In this document: piece after piece, positions 8,663-17,198 of the stretch
How the letters are laid out: each line of letters starts with the position of its first letter
How positions within the stretch are numbered: position 1 is the stretch's first letter
Virus record (IMG/VR): IMGVR_UViG_3300021963_000692
Location: 1-22,857 of that record
Reading direction: 5' to 3' (one strand)
DNA from: a virus
Length of the DNA stretch: 22,857 nt
Notes under the pieces: model-generated
The model's input: the letters and a program-made list of their open reading frames with translations, nothing else
The model's database searches: none
What the model was told of the DNA's origin: nothing
Program-made: the position numbers and the translations under genes

Positions 8663-9877
8663 TTATCTTTGTGCCATATTATCAGGTCTGTCTGCAAAAA
8701 CTCTATTATTATATCCATTATATTCGTATAATGATTGGGTATCGAATTGTCCGCCGCCTCCGCCGCCTCCCCCATATGATGGTGGATTATATGGTGGTTC
8801 TTCCTTTGGTGTAACTATTATTACGTCTGGTTCTGGTAATTCTTTTTTAATTTTTTTCTCCAATTCCAATTCTACATCCGTTTGAATTAATTTTCTAACT
8901 ACTGCGGTTTTTATTATTGGAGATGTAGTATCTATTACAGTTTCTGATTCTAATTTTTGTAATACATTACCTACTTCATCAAATGATGTATCTATTTTTG
9001 TATCAAATGTAGCTTTATTAGTAATGTCTTGTTTAGGTAAATTATAATTAACAGATGATACTAAAAGTTTTTTGCATATTTCAATTATCTCTTTTCTAGA
9101 TAATGCTATTTTTTGTGCAGCTCCATTTGGTTTACCATAATTAATATCATTAAAATCAGATATTTTTCCAGTAAATTCATATATTGCGGATTCTAAAAAT
9201 TTTGTATGAATTAGAGTTAAAAAGTTTTCAAAGCTTTTTATTTTAAATTCTCCAATCATTTTATTCACCCAAGCTTCACTATATTTTTGTTTCATAAAAG
9301 TACCAATAACAGTTGGTGTTATTTTTTCTATAAAATTAAATGCCGAGTTTATTGTATCATCTCTAAATTCTTGTCCGCTTAAAAATAATCCAAATCGTTC
9401 TTCCAATTCTTTATTTATACCAGTTTTACTTTTTATTGGAAACAATCTTACTTCTGTTCTTGATGGAGATATTTCTGAAATCCATAATTTATCATCATCA
9501 TTTTCACTACCTACTCTTTTATTAAGTAGTGTAATTTGTGTTTTAAATATACCATTGTTATACCCCGCTTCTCGTAATAATCTTTCAACATCAATAAAAT
9601 ATTCGTTTGGTAATTTATATTTTTGAAATATAGTACCTTCAGCTATCATAAAATAATCTGCTATGCTTTGATTTGTTAATTGTATATATCTAACTAATTT
9701 ACCATCTCTTTGTGGTAATTGATTATCATTTACATCATAAACAACAAATTCAATAGCATCAGAATTACTTAATCCAAAAAAAGATTGAAAATTACCTTGC
9801 TCAAATATTTTTCTATCATTTGAGTTTATTCGATATCCTTTGTTATCCAGTATTTCTTTAAATGTTTTTATTGCCAT
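8663..9877 (-). CDS. Virion structural protein with C-terminal polyglycine, 404 aa
   Basis: It starts MAIKTFKEILDNKGYRINS. The first about 170 residues are beta-rich and end with LWISEISPSRTEVRLFP, an 'ISPSRTE(I/V)R' segment I recognise from unnamed structural proteins of marine T4-like phages. The middle (about 180-290) is helical, with KIISDFN-like and KEIIEICKKLL stretches. A Glu/Lys/Pro-rich linker follows, then a run of eight glycines (about residues 367-375) before a Tyr/Asn-rich tail ending in NMAQR. No enzymatic motif is visible. It lies between the coiled-coil gene and the giant gene with 12-13 base gaps. A baseplate-to-fibre connector is a reasonable inference; the exact T4 counterpart cannot be named from sequence alone. 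Confidence 0.65.
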   Translation of the reverse strand: MAIKTFKEILDNKGYRINSNDRKIFEQGNFQSFFGLSNSDAIEFVVYDVNDNQLPQRDGKLVRYIQLTNQSIADYFMIAEGTIFQKYKLPNEYFIDVERLLREAGYNNGIFKTQITLLNKRVGSENDDDKLWISEISPSRTEVRLFPIKSKTGINKELEERFGLFLSGQEFRDDTINSAFNFIEKITPTVIGTFMKQKYSEAWVNKMIGEFKIKSFENFLTLIHTKFLESAIYEFTGKISDFNDINYGKPNGAAQKIALSRKEIIEICKKLLVSSVNYNLPKQDITNKATFDTKIDTSFDEVGNVLQKLESETVIDTTSPIIKTAVVRKLIQTDVELELEKKIKKELPEPDVIIVTPKEEPPYNPPSYGGGGGGGGQFDTQSLYEYNGYNNRVFADRPDNMAQR

Positions 9878-9890
9878 TATATTATATTAT

Positions 9891-10991
9891 TTATCCGTGG
9901 TGGTATAATCTCATTTTAAATTCTTTGTTTTCCGTTTTACCTTCGGATGTTACTGATATAGTCATAGTGTAATCATACACAGTTGCTTTTGAACGAGAAA
10001 AGAAACTAGAACCATGTGAACCTTGTATTGTTCCCAAAAATGAAGATGGTTTACTCATATCAAATTTCTTAGTATCACCTCCCTTAACTTTTACAGGAAG
10101 TGTGAATCCAAAATCAAATGGCGATTGTGTCATTTTACCACCACTAAACTTAACATCCACTTCTATTTCTTTACCACCAGCTAAAGCCGATGATGCAATT
10201 ACTTCAAACGAACTTCTAAAAGTATTTGGAAATGGTCCACCAGATGCAGCAAATTTACCAGTAGTTGCAGTTGAACCGTATCCCCCACCATAATCCATAG
10301 CTATCATTATACCTTCAACAGGAGATTTAGTTGGGTCACCTGCGCCACCAAATAATATACTTGCTAATTGACCTGTTGAAAGTGCTCCAGCTGCCAATGC
10401 CTGCTCTTTTGCAGATACCGCTTCTCTTAGTGTACTTAACTCTTGTTCCAATGATTGGTTTCTAGCAAACAAAGAAACTCTTTGAATTGCTTCTAATGTT
10501 CCTTTTTGCATGGAATTTTGCAATTCAGTAATTGTACTAGTAACTTTAGATGTTAATTGGCTAGCTTGATTTTGAGAAGATGCTACATTTAAGTCTTTCA
10601 AATCCAATTGTACTTTTAAACTTTCTGATACAATTTCTACGTCTTGAACTTTTGCTCTTAGTGTAAAAACTTCAGTAGTCAATTGTTCTACTTGTGCAGT
10701 TAAATCAATTACAGATTGTGTTACTTGATTATATACAGGTCTTGGAATTCTATCATCAATTGGTGGTGGAGCCACAGGTAATAATTCAAATATTACTGTA
10801 TCAATTGATTTTATTAATTCATTTTGATTATATTTAGGTTTTACTAATTTAGCCGATATAACACCATCCGAATTACTTGTTTGCTCAAATGTATGAATAC
10901 CAAAATCATTTTTAGTTTTAATAGCAGACGAACCACTAACTAAAAGTTCACTTATCAATGCTTCATTTTGTAATCCAGTTTTCTGAGCCAT
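9891..10991 (-). CDS. Coiled-coil structural protein with C-terminal beta domain, 366 aa
   Basis: Residues about 85-205 form a long heptad-like region (VEQLTTEVFTLRAKVQDVE, then LQNSMQK, LEQELSTLREAVSAKEQAL), so a trimeric or dimeric coiled coil is likely. A Gly-rich hinge follows (MDYGGGYGSTATTG). The last about 110 residues look like a beta-sandwich (KEIEVDVKFSGGK, FGFTLPVKVKGGD, YDYTMTISVTSEGK). No signal peptide or catalytic motif is visible. A coiled-coil stalk plus beta tip is a common design for phage fibres, whiskers and connectors. The ATG lies one base after the TAA of the DNRLRE gene, so the pair is probably translationally coupled. I cannot assign a T4 homologue. Confidence 0.6.
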   Translation of the reverse strand: MAQKTGLQNEALISELLVSGSSAIKTKNDFGIHTFEQTSNSDGVISAKLVKPKYNQNELIKSIDTVIFELLPVAPPPIDDRIPRPVYNQVTQSVIDLTAQVEQLTTEVFTLRAKVQDVEIVSESLKVQLDLKDLNVASSQNQASQLTSKVTSTITELQNSMQKGTLEAIQRVSLFARNQSLEQELSTLREAVSAKEQALAAGALSTGQLASILFGGAGDPTKSPVEGIMIAMDYGGGYGSTATTGKFAASGGPFPNTFRSSFEVIASSALAGGKEIEVDVKFSGGKMTQSPFDFGFTLPVKVKGGDTKKFDMSKPSSFLGTIQGSHGSSFFSRSKATVYDYTMTISVTSEGKTENKEFKMRLYHHG

Positions 10992-10992
10992 C

Positions 10993-12063
10993 TTAATTTT
11001 TTACAATACTAAATGTTATATCTTCATCAAAATACTGAACGTTTCCGTTCATATTAATTTTAAATTCTATTTTATAAGTTCTACCAGCTTCCCAATTAGA
11101 AAGATTTAAATTTACATAATTACCAGTTTCATCACAGCTAATTTTTGAATAATCAGAAAACGGAATAATAATATCATCAGATGCAACATCTTTAATTTGA
11201 TAATATGATGATGTTGGTAGATAATGCGATGTACTATATGAAAATTGATTAGTAAACGTTTTAATAGGATACAATTCTCTAGCAAATATTCTTATCTTTG
11301 GGTTAGTTCCAAGTTTAACTTCTGTTTTTAAATTAGTAACTCCAACTTTTATATCCTCCGAAGTTAAAGCATTTAATGAACCCGTTACATACAATTGGTC
11401 ATCCCAACCTATTCTAATCTTTGGTTGATATATTGTATTTGTTTCTTTACTAAATACTTTTATAGTACCATAATCTTGTGTATCAATTTCTTTATCAACT
11501 GAATGTCTTAATATAATACCATCGTTTGGAATAGAACCGCTCATCCAACTTCTCAATAAAGATTTAACATCCATATTAATATCAGCTGTTTGGTAATTAA
11601 ATCCCTGCGATGATTGGTATCCAGTCCACCAAGTACCACCAACTCCATTATTTACAGTAGCCGTTGTACCAGGATTAAAGTTATTCTGAAGCCATTCTAG
11701 TTTAGAATCACCTTCTCTATAATTCCACGTTACACCAGTTGTTGATATGTTATCAAAACGAGTACCCTTACCCATTTCCCAAGCACCAGAAACTGCATTA
11801 GCATAAATTGTATATTCTAATGGAAGTTCTTCACTCTTTGTTTCTTTTAAAACAAGAGTTGCTTCGTTCATTTTTAATGTGTTATTAGATAGAGATGCCG
11901 ATAGGTATCCTACTTCAAATTTTAATAAAGCATGAGCTATATCTTTTATGTTACCATAATATAGTTTGCTTATTTCTAATATCTCATCCAAACCTGTATT
12001 TTGGTTTGGTTGTTGTAGATATACCGTTGCATCTTTTGATGCTGTCATAAAATAGTATGCCAT
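10993..12063 (-). CDS. DNRLRE-domain virion protein, 356 aa
   Basis: The N-terminal half matches the DNRLRE (CBM96-like) beta-sandwich pattern. It opens with KDATVYLQQPNQNTG.DEILEI, then LLKFEV, VTWNYREGDSKLEW, and DVKSLLRSWMSG followed by DGIILRHS near residues 165-190, with YQPKIRIGWDD at the end of the domain. In bacteria this domain occurs on secreted surface proteins and is thought to bind polysaccharide or stabilise shape. The C-terminal about 120 residues (LKTEVKLGTNPKIRIFAREL onward) form another beta-rich unit with many Tyr. Its ATG overlaps the gp6-like stop by one base (TAATG). In T4 the positions after gene 6 are wedge genes 7 and 8, so this may be a wedge or outer baseplate protein. 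The domain call is solid; the structural role is inferred. Confidence 0.7.
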   Translation of the reverse strand: MAYYFMTASKDATVYLQQPNQNTGLDEILEISKLYYGNIKDIAHALLKFEVGYLSASLSNNTLKMNEATLVLKETKSEELPLEYTIYANAVSGAWEMGKGTRFDNISTTGVTWNYREGDSKLEWLQNNFNPGTTATVNNGVGGTWWTGYQSSQGFNYQTADINMDVKSLLRSWMSGSIPNDGIILRHSVDKEIDTQDYGTIKVFSKETNTIYQPKIRIGWDDQLYVTGSLNALTSEDIKVGVTNLKTEVKLGTNPKIRIFARELYPIKTFTNQFSYSTSHYLPTSSYYQIKDVASDDIIIPFSDYSKISCDETGNYVNLNLSNWEAGRTYKIEFKINMNGNVQYFDEDITFSIVKN

Positions 12064-14099
12064 TATCTTACTCTACCTTTAATGTCTGCATCAGGAAACT
12101 TAATTTCAAAAACCGATGGGTCTAAAGATGGATAAACTATCTTATCTTTAGTAGCCGCATCTATATTATATGAATTTGGTGAATATTGTCCACCACATTT
12201 ATTTGTTATTTTTAACATTGGTACTGATTGTACACCTTCAATATTTGCTAGTAGTAATTCAACTTCATTTAAATTTATTGTTTGGTTAAATTGCCAATTA
12301 TTAATATCAAAATATTGTTTAAGTTCTATTATCGCCTTAGTAAGTGTTTCATTTTTATTATAATTTGGATAAACTATAATTTCAAATTCCAAACCTATAT
12401 TAATAACAAATCCATCATTTATATTAATACCATCAGTAAGCATTCTATATTCATTAAAATAAGTTTTGATGTTTTCTTTTACCGCTCTATTCAAATTTGT
12501 AATGTGTCCGTTTACATCATAACCTAACAAATATAAGTTAATTGCAAATGGATTATTTTTTTCATTTTCATTTGATGTTTTACCAATTAAAAATTTAGTA
12601 ATTTCACTTTGAACAGTAGCTTGAGTTGGTTCTTCGGAATCTGGTTTATTAACAAAACTCATAACCAAATCCGTAAATTCTTGCAAATGATTTGGAGATG
12701 CTAGTATAGATGATGGTGAATTATTATCCAATGTACCATCTGCAACTGCAAATGCTTTTGCAACAGAACCAAACTTAGTTGGCATTGATAAAGCTCTTAT
12801 TTGATAATCCTTTGCGGTTACTGCTCTATTTTGTGCACCAAAGTTTGCCAATGCATTCTGTCTAATTTCTTCAATTGTTTCTGCACCCCTACCACCAACA
12901 GCAGGTACTTCATTATCAACAGCTAATGAATTTTTTGATGAATTATATATAACTCTTTCAGCTGCGTTAAATAATGCTGTGTTTTCTTCAAATTCCACTG
13001 CGTTTATTTTAGTAAGTTCACCACTTGCAACATTTGAATTAACTCCACCACCTGTATAATATTTTACAGTTATTGTTGTATTGGCTGGTGATGTTCCGTA
13101 TGTTTTTGTTTTTAAGAAATTTGTTGGGTCAAATGATTCTTCTAATCTACTAATAGAGTTTGGTAATCCCAATCCAACGTTTTTAAGATTTGGAATTAAT
13201 TGTTCATCTGATGCAGTTGGGTCACCAGCTCCAAATTGAATAGTTGTTGTACTATCTTCATTTATTTTAACAGTAAATCTCTTTGGAGTTTTTATTGTTT
13301 TTAAAATATATGGAACTGTTGATTTAAACTGATATAAATCTGGGTCATTTGATTCGGTGTTTGGATAATCTAAAAATACCATTTCTTGTGCTAAGTATGG
13401 TACTTCATAGTATTTGTTACCATTACTATCTCTAACATCATATATCTCAATAACATTCGTTTCATCCAAATTTATAATTTGAAATGATTCATAATTACCA
13501 AAATCAATTTCTTTTAATTGTCTTTCTGCTGATATTACTTGAACATATTTTTTTATTAAATAGAATGTAGCTTCTCCAGTATTTATATCCCTTTCGTATA
13601 TTACAATCTCTCTATCCGATTCGTTTGAAAAATCAACAACATCTCTTGTTATAAATTGAACATCATTTTTAGTTGAACTAATAATCATACCTTCTTTAAT
13701 ACGAAGATAAAATCTTTCATCTGGTTCATTATTTACACCAGTTCCAATTGATGGAACTAATTGATAAACAGATAATGTTGATATTGCCGGAGATGTTACT
13801 TTTGGTTTATATCCTAAAAATTGAGATAATGCTATTACACTTTGAATATCTTCAGCGTATGGCATTAATGATTCTTTTAAAGTATCATCAGTATAGTAAG
13901 ATAATACATCACCTATATAAGATGCCATTTCTATGAACATCATACCAGGAGATGATTCGTTAAAATCAGAATATGTTTTTGGGAAATACGTTTTGCTAAA
14001 TTCAATTAGATTTTCTCTAAAGCTTGCAAAATCTTTATTAAGGTATTTTATATCCTTACCCTTATTCTTAAAGTTTTTATTTATTGTGTTTATAGCCAT
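12063..14099 (-). CDS. Baseplate wedge protein, gp6-like (BaseplateJ family)
   Basis: The protein has 678 residues, close to the 660 of T4 gp6. The N-terminus carries the family signature: KYLNKDFASFRENLIEFSK with TYFP, then ESSPGMMFIEMASYIGDVLS followed by YYTDD (about residues 18-72), then FLGYKP. A second hallmark near residues 402-435 reads GRGAETIEEIRQNAL, then NRAVTAKDYQ, typical of the Baseplate_J fold. In T4, gp6 dimers form the inner ring of the baseplate and lock the wedges together around the hub. The gp25-like gene is immediately upstream, three bases away, and the downstream gene overlaps by one base (TAATG), matching the wedge clustering seen in other contractile phages. No frameshift or missing segment is visible. 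This is the strongest T4-like anchor in the window. Confidence 0.93.
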   Translation of the reverse strand: MAINTINKNFKNKGKDIKYLNKDFASFRENLIEFSKTYFPKTYSDFNESSPGMMFIEMASYIGDVLSYYTDDTLKESLMPYAEDIQSVIALSQFLGYKPKVTSPAISTLSVYQLVPSIGTGVNNEPDERFYLRIKEGMIISSTKNDVQFITRDVVDFSNESDREIVIYERDINTGEATFYLIKKYVQVISAERQLKEIDFGNYESFQIINLDETNVIEIYDVRDSNGNKYYEVPYLAQEMVFLDYPNTESNDPDLYQFKSTVPYILKTIKTPKRFTVKINEDSTTTIQFGAGDPTASDEQLIPNLKNVGLGLPNSISRLEESFDPTNFLKTKTYGTSPANTTITVKYYTGGGVNSNVASGELTKINAVEFEENTALFNAAERVIYNSSKNSLAVDNEVPAVGGRGAETIEEIRQNALANFGAQNRAVTAKDYQIRALSMPTKFGSVAKAFAVADGTLDNNSPSSILASPNHLQEFTDLVMSFVNKPDSEEPTQATVQSEITKFLIGKTSNENEKNNPFAINLYLLGYDVNGHITNLNRAVKENIKTYFNEYRMLTDGININDGFVINIGLEFEIIVYPNYNKNETLTKAIIELKQYFDINNWQFNQTINLNEVELLLANIEGVQSVPMLKITNKCGGQYSPNSYNIDAATKDKIVYPSLDPSVFEIKFPDADIKGRVR

Positions 14100-14102
14100 T
14101 TT

Positions 14103-14531
14103 TTATACTTGTGCATTAAATGTTACAGTTTCCAAATTTGCCGTATCACCTACTCTAAAAGAAATAGAAACTTCTACGCTATTTGAATTTTTTAATTCGT
14201 TTGACTGATTTACATCAATATTCTCAACAGTTATATATGGTAACCATAAAGCCATAGTATCAACTATTGTATTTTCTATTTTATCAGCAAATTCTTCATC
14301 ATTTATTTCAAATAATAGTTCTTGTAGCCCACTACCAAATTCAGGTTGCATTAACCTTTCATATTTTTTAGTAAGTAACAAATTCTTTATATTAGACTTA
14401 GCTTGGTCTACTGTTTTAAAACTTTGATTAAACGCTGTATTACCTATTTGAATTGGCAAAGTGATACCAATAGCATATTCTTCATATTCTTTTGTATCAA
14501 TCAATATCTTTTTACCAAGTACAATAGCCAT
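14103..14531 (-). CDS. Baseplate wedge protein gp25-like
   Basis: This 142-aa protein has the GPW/gp25 family pattern: YAIGITLPIQIGNTAFNQSF at residues 19-38, the helix AKSNIKNLLLTKKYER, MQPEFGSGLQELLFE at 61-75, and IENTIVDTMALWLPYITVENIDV. In contractile tails gp25 sits at the sheath-baseplate junction and nucleates sheath assembly; despite an old annotation as a lysozyme, it is structural. The 132 residues of T4 gp25 are close in length. The ATG overlaps the preceding gene's TAA by one base (TAATG), and gp6 follows three bases after its own stop. The start is fixed by that overlap and by the family N-terminus. Confidence 0.92.
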   Translation of the reverse strand: MAIVLGKKILIDTKEYEEYAIGITLPIQIGNTAFNQSFKTVDQAKSNIKNLLLTKKYERLMQPEFGSGLQELLFEINDEEFADKIENTIVDTMALWLPYITVENIDVNQSNELKNSNSVEVSISFRVGDTANLETVTFNAQV

Positions 14532-15034
14532 TATTTCTTTTTAAATCTTTTTACAAGTTCTGAGTAATCTCTATTCAATGCTTTATCTATTTCAGCTACT
14601 CCAGTATTTACACCCAATCCAGTTGGTTGAGGTCCTTTAGCCATATCACCATATCCCATTTTTTCAGCCATTGCTGTTCCACCCAATATAGAACCCATAT
14701 CACCTTGTCCAAAATTCATTGTTCTAAATCCTCCATCCCCTTGAGGAATACCTCCTCTTGTTTCATTAAGGATTTGATTAATCATTGGATTTTTACTGTA
14801 TTGTTTTGTTGGTGTAGTTTGTTTGGTTTGAACTGATTCTTGAATTGGTTCATCACCCAAAATAGCCTTAGCCATTGAAATACCCTTTGATTGTGGTTTT
14901 GGCGCTACCTTTGATTCAGATAGCATTTTTTTCATTTCAGCCTTCACACCTTCCTTAATTAAAGCAGGTAATTGCTCTTTAAGCTCCTCTTTAATAAGAA
15001 TTTGAATGGCTTCTAATAGTTTATCCATGTCCAT
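14531..15034 (-). CDS. 167-aa protein preceding gp25, coiled-coil N-terminus, unknown function
   Basis: I do not recognise a named family. The first about 40 residues form a charged helix (MDMDKLLEAIQILIKEELKE onward). A flexible Pro/Gln/Thr-rich middle follows, then a Gly-rich segment (GGFRTMNFGQGDMGSILGG), and a helical C-terminus ending in NRDYSELVKRFKKK. The make-up, a short helix plus disordered linker plus conserved tail, resembles assembly factors or small structural proteins more than enzymes. It is the first gene of the gp25-gp6-wedge unit, preceded by an exact ATATTTATA element, and overlaps gp25 by one base. Co-translation with gp25 hints at a partner or chaperone role in wedge or sheath-initiator assembly; this is inference. 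Confidence 0.55.
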   Translation of the reverse strand: MDMDKLLEAIQILIKEELKEQLPALIKEGVKAEMKKMLSESKVAPKPQSKGISMAKAILGDEPIQESVQTKQTTPTKQYSKNPMINQILNETRGGIPQGDGGFRTMNFGQGDMGSILGGTAMAEKMGYGDMAKGPQPTGLGVNTGVAEIDKALNRDYSELVKRFKKK

Positions 15035-15061
15035 AATATTCTATTCTTTGTTTGTTATGTT

Positions 15062-15070
15062 TATAAATAT
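15062..15070 (-). promoter_or_regulatory. ATATTTATA promoter-like element for the wedge unit
   Basis: The minus strand reads CAAATATTTATAAACATAAC. It is an exact 9-mer with the ACATA extension one base after the core, 27 bases before the ATG at 15034. It lies in the 57-base gap after the GH19 gene and would drive the unit from the 167-aa gene through gp25, gp6 and the large structural genes. Confidence 0.6.
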
Positions 15071-15091
15071 TTGAATTAAGTATTTTAAGAA

Positions 15092-16048
15092 TTAAGTCCA
15101 AAGAGTAGGGTCTCTTTGTAATTCTGTCCAATATTTTGTGAATTTTCGTATTCTGTCATCCAATCCGTTATATCCACCATTTATTTTTTTAGTAACTACT
15201 TTAATAGTTGTTGTGGTAGAATCCGTACATCTTTTTGCTAATTTATTACTTTTCCAAAACATACATGCGGTATCTGCAAAGTATTGAGTTGCTACTATGG
15301 ATGGATTTCCTTCAAAATCAGCTCCAGCAACAGGTCCATACTTTCTATAATTTGCTCTACCTGTTAATTGGATATATCCTCGACCTTTATAACGTTTTCC
15401 ATCACCACTTTGTACATTTCCCAAATCAGACCTACCTTCATAAGCTGCCCCAGATGCTAATTCTTCTTTATAAATAAATCCACCAGATTCATGATCACAT
15501 TGTGCTATAAAATGTGCTCTTTCTAAATTATTAGTTCCAATACCATATTTTCTCATTGCTCTAACCAATTCATTTGGTACTTTAACTTTGGTTTTATAAT
15601 TTGGTATAGGTTCTATATCATTCTTTGGTTTATCTTCTTCTGATAATGGTGGGTCTGGTTCACTCTCTGCTTCAGATATAAATTCATTTTCTACAAACTC
15701 TATTTGTTCAAATGTTGGTGATTCTGTACTTTGTGGTACTTCAAATCCTGCAGCAGAAGCTTCGTTTATATCAGAACCTTCTAATGTAGCTGAATCGGAT
15801 GCCAATTGTTGGGCTTCAGTAAATTCTATTTCCGTTGTATCAACCTGCTCTACAACAACACCGCCAGCTTGTGCAGGCGTTACAGTATATCCTGTCCATA
15901 TAATAACACCAGGTCCAGGGGTTTGCAGAGGTGGATATAGTGATACAGTATTAATTACTCCACCGATTGTTGCTAAATGTGATGTTGCATAATTAATAAA
16001 ATCATCTATTATTAAGCTTGTATTATTATTTGGAGATATTATTGACAT
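15092..16048 (-). CDS. GH19 chitinase-type lysin (peptidoglycan glycosidase)
   Basis: This 318-aa protein has a C-terminal GH19 domain (about 155-318) with its hallmarks: IAQCDHESGGF with candidate acid Glu187, AAYEGRSDLGN with candidate second acid Glu204, the signature RYKGRGYIQLTGRANY at 219-234, and KINGGYNGLDDR at 278-289. Phage GH19 enzymes cleave the glycan strands of peptidoglycan. Residues 1-150 are not catalytic. A short structured segment (about 15-60, with GGVI, PP and PGPG) is followed by an acidic, low-complexity linker. There is no signal peptide. The gene sits six bases after the CHAP lysin and in the same unit as the spike. That position, plus the extra N-terminus, favours a tail-associated lysin that opens the wall during entry; a lysis endolysin is the alternative. 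Confidence 0.88.
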   Translation of the reverse strand: MSIISPNNNTSLIIDDFINYATSHLATIGGVINTVSLYPPLQTPGPGVIIWTGYTVTPAQAGGVVVEQVDTTEIEFTEAQQLASDSATLEGSDINEASAAGFEVPQSTESPTFEQIEFVENEFISEAESEPDPPLSEEDKPKNDIEPIPNYKTKVKVPNELVRAMRKYGIGTNNLERAHFIAQCDHESGGFIYKEELASGAAYEGRSDLGNVQSGDGKRYKGRGYIQLTGRANYRKYGPVAGADFEGNPSIVATQYFADTACMFWKSNKLAKRCTDSTTTTIKVVTKKINGGYNGLDDRIRKFTKYWTELQRDPTLWT

Positions 16049-16054
16049 ATTATA

Positions 16055-17197
16055 TTATTCGCTTGGTAGTACATATCCAACTATTCCTTTTTTGTTTGGT
16101 GTTTTTCTAAATACGCCAACTCCATTTCTGTTAAACCCACCCCCAGAAGTATTTCCTTCAATTGTTGTGATAATACCATTTTCAATTTTTTCAACAATAC
16201 CAATATGATGTGCATCCGATGATGAACCATATAAAATAGCCGCTCCTACTACTGGAGTTGTACTAAATAAATTATTTTTCTTTGCCCAACTCATCCAAAC
16301 ATCACAAGATGCGCTACCAGATTTTGGGTATCTTGCTCCCGCCGATTTATACCATGTGGTAACTGCGGCAGCACACCAAAACGCTGGTCCATTTATTCCT
16401 GTATTTCCTAGCATTTGTAAAACTCTAGTTCCAGAATTCTCAGGTTTATTTGGTGGTAATGGACTTTCAAGTGTACCTATATCTTTTTTAGCAAATTTTA
16501 CTATTTTTAAACCTATATTTAATAATTCTTCTTTATTTAGTTCTTCATTTGGTTCTTCTATTAAAGTTTCTTCTTCTACCTCATATGGTGCGGAAAAATT
16601 TTCACCTGTTTCCAATCTAGTTTCTTGAAATTGTATTTGTTCTTCAACAGCCTGTAATTTAAATTCAGTTTCTTCCGATGGATTGGATTGTATTTCTTCT
16701 TGCAAAAATTGTTTCTCTTGTTTTGCTGATTCTAAATCTTCTTTAGCTCCGGCAATTTCTTCTTGTGACATTATTTGAGAAGATTCAATTGCAAGTGAAA
16801 CTCCAAGTGAAAGTGGTGGTTGCCAAGTTCCCACATTATTTACTAAATTAGAAGTTATTGAAACATTTATAGTTGAGCCCGGTGCTGGTATTGTTGGTAT
16901 TGGAAATTCATTTAAAATTGCCCCACCCCAATATGCCAAAACTCCTTTGCCCATTTCACCAACTAAATCATAATCCGCCGTAGATGATAATCCTTTTTGT
17001 AAAGCTGCTTTAAATAATTGAGTCATAGCATCAACATTACCTTTCTTTACAGCTATTTTATTTAAAGTATCACCACCCCTTTTAACCGCTGCATCATATT
17101 CAATTGCATAAACCTTTGCAATAGTATCTATATCCTGAATTGCATCTGGATTATTTGCATATCTTAAAATGTTATCTTTGAATATTTGCCAAGACAT
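16055..17197 (-). CDS. CHAP-domain peptidoglycan hydrolase with N-terminal structural domain
   Basis: The protein has 380 residues. The C-terminal about 140 form a CHAP/NlpC-P60-like cysteine peptidase or amidase: PAFWCAAAVTTWYKSAG with candidate nucleophile Cys275, VVGAAILYGSSSDAHHIGIV with His330/331, and TTIEGNTSGG with candidate third residue Glu347. Such domains cut peptide cross-links or the amide bond of peptidoglycan. Residues 1-130 form a separate domain (WQIFKDNILRYANNP, AIEYDAAVKRG, YWGGAILNEFPIPTIPAPG) of a type I recall at the start of unnamed T4-like phage structural proteins. An acidic helical linker (about 145-235, Glu/Gln-rich) joins the two. It starts one base after the spike gene stop (TAATATG), supporting a coupled, virion-associated role. 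There is no signal peptide. Confidence 0.85.
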   Translation of the reverse strand: MSWQIFKDNILRYANNPDAIQDIDTIAKVYAIEYDAAVKRGGDTLNKIAVKKGNVDAMTQLFKAALQKGLSSTADYDLVGEMGKGVLAYWGGAILNEFPIPTIPAPGSTINVSITSNLVNNVGTWQPPLSLGVSLAIESSQIMSQEEIAGAKEDLESAKQEKQFLQEEIQSNPSEETEFKLQAVEEQIQFQETRLETGENFSAPYEVEEETLIEEPNEELNKEELLNIGLKIVKFAKKDIGTLESPLPPNKPENSGTRVLQMLGNTGINGPAFWCAAAVTTWYKSAGARYPKSGSASCDVWMSWAKKNNLFSTTPVVGAAILYGSSSDAHHIGIVEKIENGIITTIEGNTSGGGFNRNGVGVFRKTPNKKGIVGYVLPSE

Positions 17198-17198
17198 A

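Noticed and set aside
8748-8775. G/C-rich tract as a regulatory element or transferred DNA
   Set aside because: It simply encodes the eight glycines of the 404-aa protein (GGN codons). The local G+C rise is explained by the amino acids.
14103-14531. Calling the gp25-like protein a lysozyme
   Set aside because: The family was once annotated so, but gp25 is a structural sheath-junction protein, and no lysozyme catalytic motif is visible.
15060-15070. T4 late promoter TATAAATA read on the plus strand
   Set aside because: The box exists on the plus strand as the complement of the element described, but no plus-strand gene follows any copy. The orientation relative to genes is constant for the minus strand, so a plus-strand T4-type promoter is not supported.
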